This document shows, piece by piece, positions 62,846 to 64,000 of a DNA stretch of 64,000 nt; within the stretch, counting starts at the first letter, position 1, and the number at the start of each line of letters is the position of its first letter. Under the pieces are notes generated by a model. It was given only the letters and a program-made list of their open reading frames with translations, was not told the DNA's origin and did no database searches. The stretch lies in assembly GCF_005047655.1 (NCBI RefSeq), contig NZ_SUKF01000009.1, positions 203,884 through 267,883 of the forward strand, given 5' to 3'. The translations under genes were made by a program, and so were the position numbers. The DNA is from Sinimarinibacterium arenosum (lineage in GTDB: Bacteria > Pseudomonadota > Gammaproteobacteria > Nevskiales > Nevskiaceae).

Positions 62846-63214
62846 ATGAAGGACTACATTGTTTATGAGGTGTCCGGCTGGGGAGAAGCCGACTTCCCGG
62901 AAGTTCGATTTGCCTTTGACTTGGCAGGAGTCAAGGAGGCGGTCGCGCACCTGATGTATTGCCCGCTCGACGACAACGGCAGGAAGGAAGCTGCCGAGCT
63001 TTGCGAAGGACTGGGCGAAGACACCGAACTGCCATGGACGGTTGCGTTTGAGCAAGGCGGGCTTCATGTACGGAAGATCATTGCATGGCTCCCTGCCGAC
63101 GAAGAGATCAATGCAGAAGAGCGGCGGGCGATGTACGCCAGGACAATCGGGACAGACCTGATAGCCGCCCCTTCAACACCGGAGCTAAGACGTGAACGAG
63201 CCGAAAGCGAGTGA
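62846..63214 (+). CDS. Hypothetical protein
   Basis: 122 residues from ATG 62846 (AGAAGGAG). YIVYEVSGWGEADFPEVRFAF, LPWTVAFEQGGLHVRKIIAW. Upstream GGCTAAC...GAGTTAGAA resembles pieces of an attC site. Overlaps the next gene by 23 bp. Confidence 0.55.
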   Translation: MKDYIVYEVSGWGEADFPEVRFAFDLAGVKEAVAHLMYCPLDDNGRKEAAELCEGLGEDTELPWTVAFEQGGLHVRKIIAWLPADEEINAEERRAMYARTIGTDLIAAPSTPELRRERAESE

Positions 63215-63545
63215 ATCGGACTTGAGCGCAGAGTTCTCTGCGGTTGAAGCATTGGATTGGCTTGAGGACGAGTCTTGCGATTTGCGCTGCTGTTCGGGGC
63301 CGATCGCTGACACCGGGGACCATGACATTTGGTGGGAGGTCCATAAGCACTACAGCGGCGGGAAGACTCGTGTAGTCGGGAGGGGTTCAACGACGCTCGC
63401 GGCTGTGTTTGACGCCACGCTGGAGCCCGGTGATGTGCGGCGTAGCGACTACGTGCCGCCGCATGCAGAGAACGGCCCGCGACAGGCGCGCCGCGTTAGC
63501 GGCGTCGCACTGGACGCAGATGTTGGGCAGGACGGAGGTGAGTGA
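63192..63545 (+). CDS. Hypothetical protein
   Basis: 117 residues. ALDWLEDESCDLRCCSGPIADTG, IWWEVHKHYSGGKTRVVGRG, TTLAAVFDATLEPGD. The C-terminus reads through GATGTTGGGCAGG, a possible cassette boundary, which explains its arbitrary last residues. Not recognised. Confidence 0.5.
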   Translation: MNEPKASESDLSAEFSAVEALDWLEDESCDLRCCSGPIADTGDHDIWWEVHKHYSGGKTRVVGRGSTTLAAVFDATLEPGDVRRSDYVPPHAENGPRQARRVSGVALDADVGQDGGE

Positions 63546-63874
63546 TGGGCCAGCAGCCGGAAGAGATTTGGGGTGTTGCGGTAATGGCGCCAAAGCAGAA
63601 GAACGCGGCCGATAAGCACTGCTTTGGAGACTGCGGAAAGATCAGCATGGGCGGCGTGATTGCTGACGACATGACGGGCGGCCTGTTCGTGTGCTGCGAG
63701 CGCGTGTGCCCATATGAGGTCGAGACGATTCAGAACTACGGCAGCACGATGAGCTTTGACAGGCCGCACACTGTGCATCTCCGCCTGCTGCGCGAAGAGC
63801 CCAACACCGAAGTTCAGCGGCCAAGCGAAGCGAAGGTCGCGCTGGAACGCCCTGTTGGGCGTGATAGAGGCTGA
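63545..63874 (+). CDS. Cys-containing protein, intact paralogue of the 53004 pseudogene
   Basis: 109 residues from ATG 63545. VMAPKQKNAADKHCFGDCGKISM, GLFVCCERVCPYEVETIQNYG, HTVHLRLLREEPN. CFGDC and CC...C could bind metal. Its last residues overlap a well-formed attC-like site. Probably a mobile cassette gene; function unknown. Confidence 0.6.
   Translation: MGQQPEEIWGVAVMAPKQKNAADKHCFGDCGKISMGGVIADDMTGGLFVCCERVCPYEVETIQNYGSTMSFDRPHTVHLRLLREEPNTEVQRPSEAKVALERPVGRDRG
63798..63860 (+). other. attC-like recombination site
   Basis: R'' GCCCAAC (63798-63804), six-base spacer, L'' GTTCAGC, loop, L' GCTGGAAC, five-base spacer, R' GTTGGGC (63854-63860). R'' and R' are perfect complements. L' has one extra G against L'', the extrahelical base that is a hallmark of attC. 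It ends 14 bp before the stop of the 63545 gene. Confidence 0.65.
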
Positions 63875-63875
63875 A

Positions 63876-63900
63876 CCGGGCGAACGTGGCTGGGTAGGGT
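63876..63900 (+). promoter_or_regulatory. Element promoter motif, CCGGGCG-N12-TAGGGT
   Basis: Inside the second copy of the 123-bp repeat, except for its first two bases; 52 bp before ATG 63953. Confidence 0.6.
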
Positions 63901-64000
63901 GGGCCCATCGCTGCGCGGGGCGGCTTTCCCTTCCGGCGCAACTGGAGATGACATGAACGCAGAAACATCACAGGACGCCCTTTCCGCGAGTCGCATAGAG
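63878..64000 (+). repeat. 123-bp direct repeat, copy 2 (runs off the window)
   Basis: Identical to 62045-62167 up to the window edge; the real repeat may be longer. Confidence 0.9.
63953..64000 (+). CDS. Start of a second copy of the 62120 gene (partial)
   Basis: The first 16 codons are identical to the 62120 gene; the rest lies outside the window. Whether the full gene is duplicated cannot be seen. Confidence 0.7.
   Translation, partial: MNAETSQDALSASRIE

Noticed and set aside
63461..63528. attC site ending at GTTGGGC (63522-63528)
   Set aside because: The right end fits, but no matching R'' or L'' can be paired on the left; an inner GCCGC-GTTA-GCGGC stem alone is not enough.

Overview
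The window is a high-GC bacterial segment that reads as part of a large conjugative plasmid or integrative conjugative element of a proteobacterium. A gammaproteobacterial, possibly Xanthomonadales, host is my best guess from the F-type transfer genes, a Tus homologue, a two-gene class II ribonucleotide reductase and RdgC; the taxonomic call is weak. I see no rRNA, tRNA, CRISPR array, intact insertion sequence or relaxase.

Region 1 (1-5.3 kb): the tail of an unknown gene, an SPFH/band-7 membrane protein, a secreted endonuclease I, and three leftward genes: a DUF3883-type protein, an unknown protein and a Tus-like replication-terminus protein. The space between the Tus-like gene and the next gene carries three copies of a TTAAGyCATCATC site. 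Region 2 (5.3-28.9 kb): one long rightward block. It holds a RecD2-like protein with eroded ATPase motifs, the TraD coupling protein, and an F-type type IV secretion system (pilin, TraL, TraE, TraK, TraB, TraV, a DotD-like lipoprotein, TraC, lytic transglycosylase, TraF-like thioredoxin-fold protein, TraH-like and TraG-like proteins). It ends in a tandemly duplicated two-gene membrane module. Region 3 (28.9-36.3 kb): a leftward segregation operon with a ParM-like actin, a putative ParR partner and an internally duplicated protein, an HTH regulator divergent from an ECF-like sigma factor, then a DnaG-type primase. A MITE-like inverted repeat closes this part.

Region 4 (36.3-64 kb): about 57 tightly packed, all-rightward, mostly small genes. 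Recognisable ones are split class II ribonucleotide reductase (nrdJa, nrdJb), SSB, a Lar-like anti-restriction protein, a Xre/RES toxin-antitoxin pair, an ADP-ribosyltransferase-like protein and RdgC. The rest are unknown, and many belong to small paralogous families inside the window.

The most striking signal is a bipartite element, CGGGGCG-N12-TAGGGT, that recurs in front of most transcription units of region 4. I count 26 copies, 21 with exactly 12 nt between the boxes. Four related copies have a TGGCG or GGCGGGC upstream box, two of them in regions 2 and 3. In three places the TAG of the second box is also the stop codon of the preceding gene. Several copies have been duplicated together with a fragment of the upstream gene. 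My working model is an element-specific promoter regulon, possibly read by the encoded sigma factor, that drives a leading-region or anti-defence gene set. Two integron attC-like sites and a 123-bp direct repeat near the right end suggest that region 4 grows by cassette capture and local duplication.
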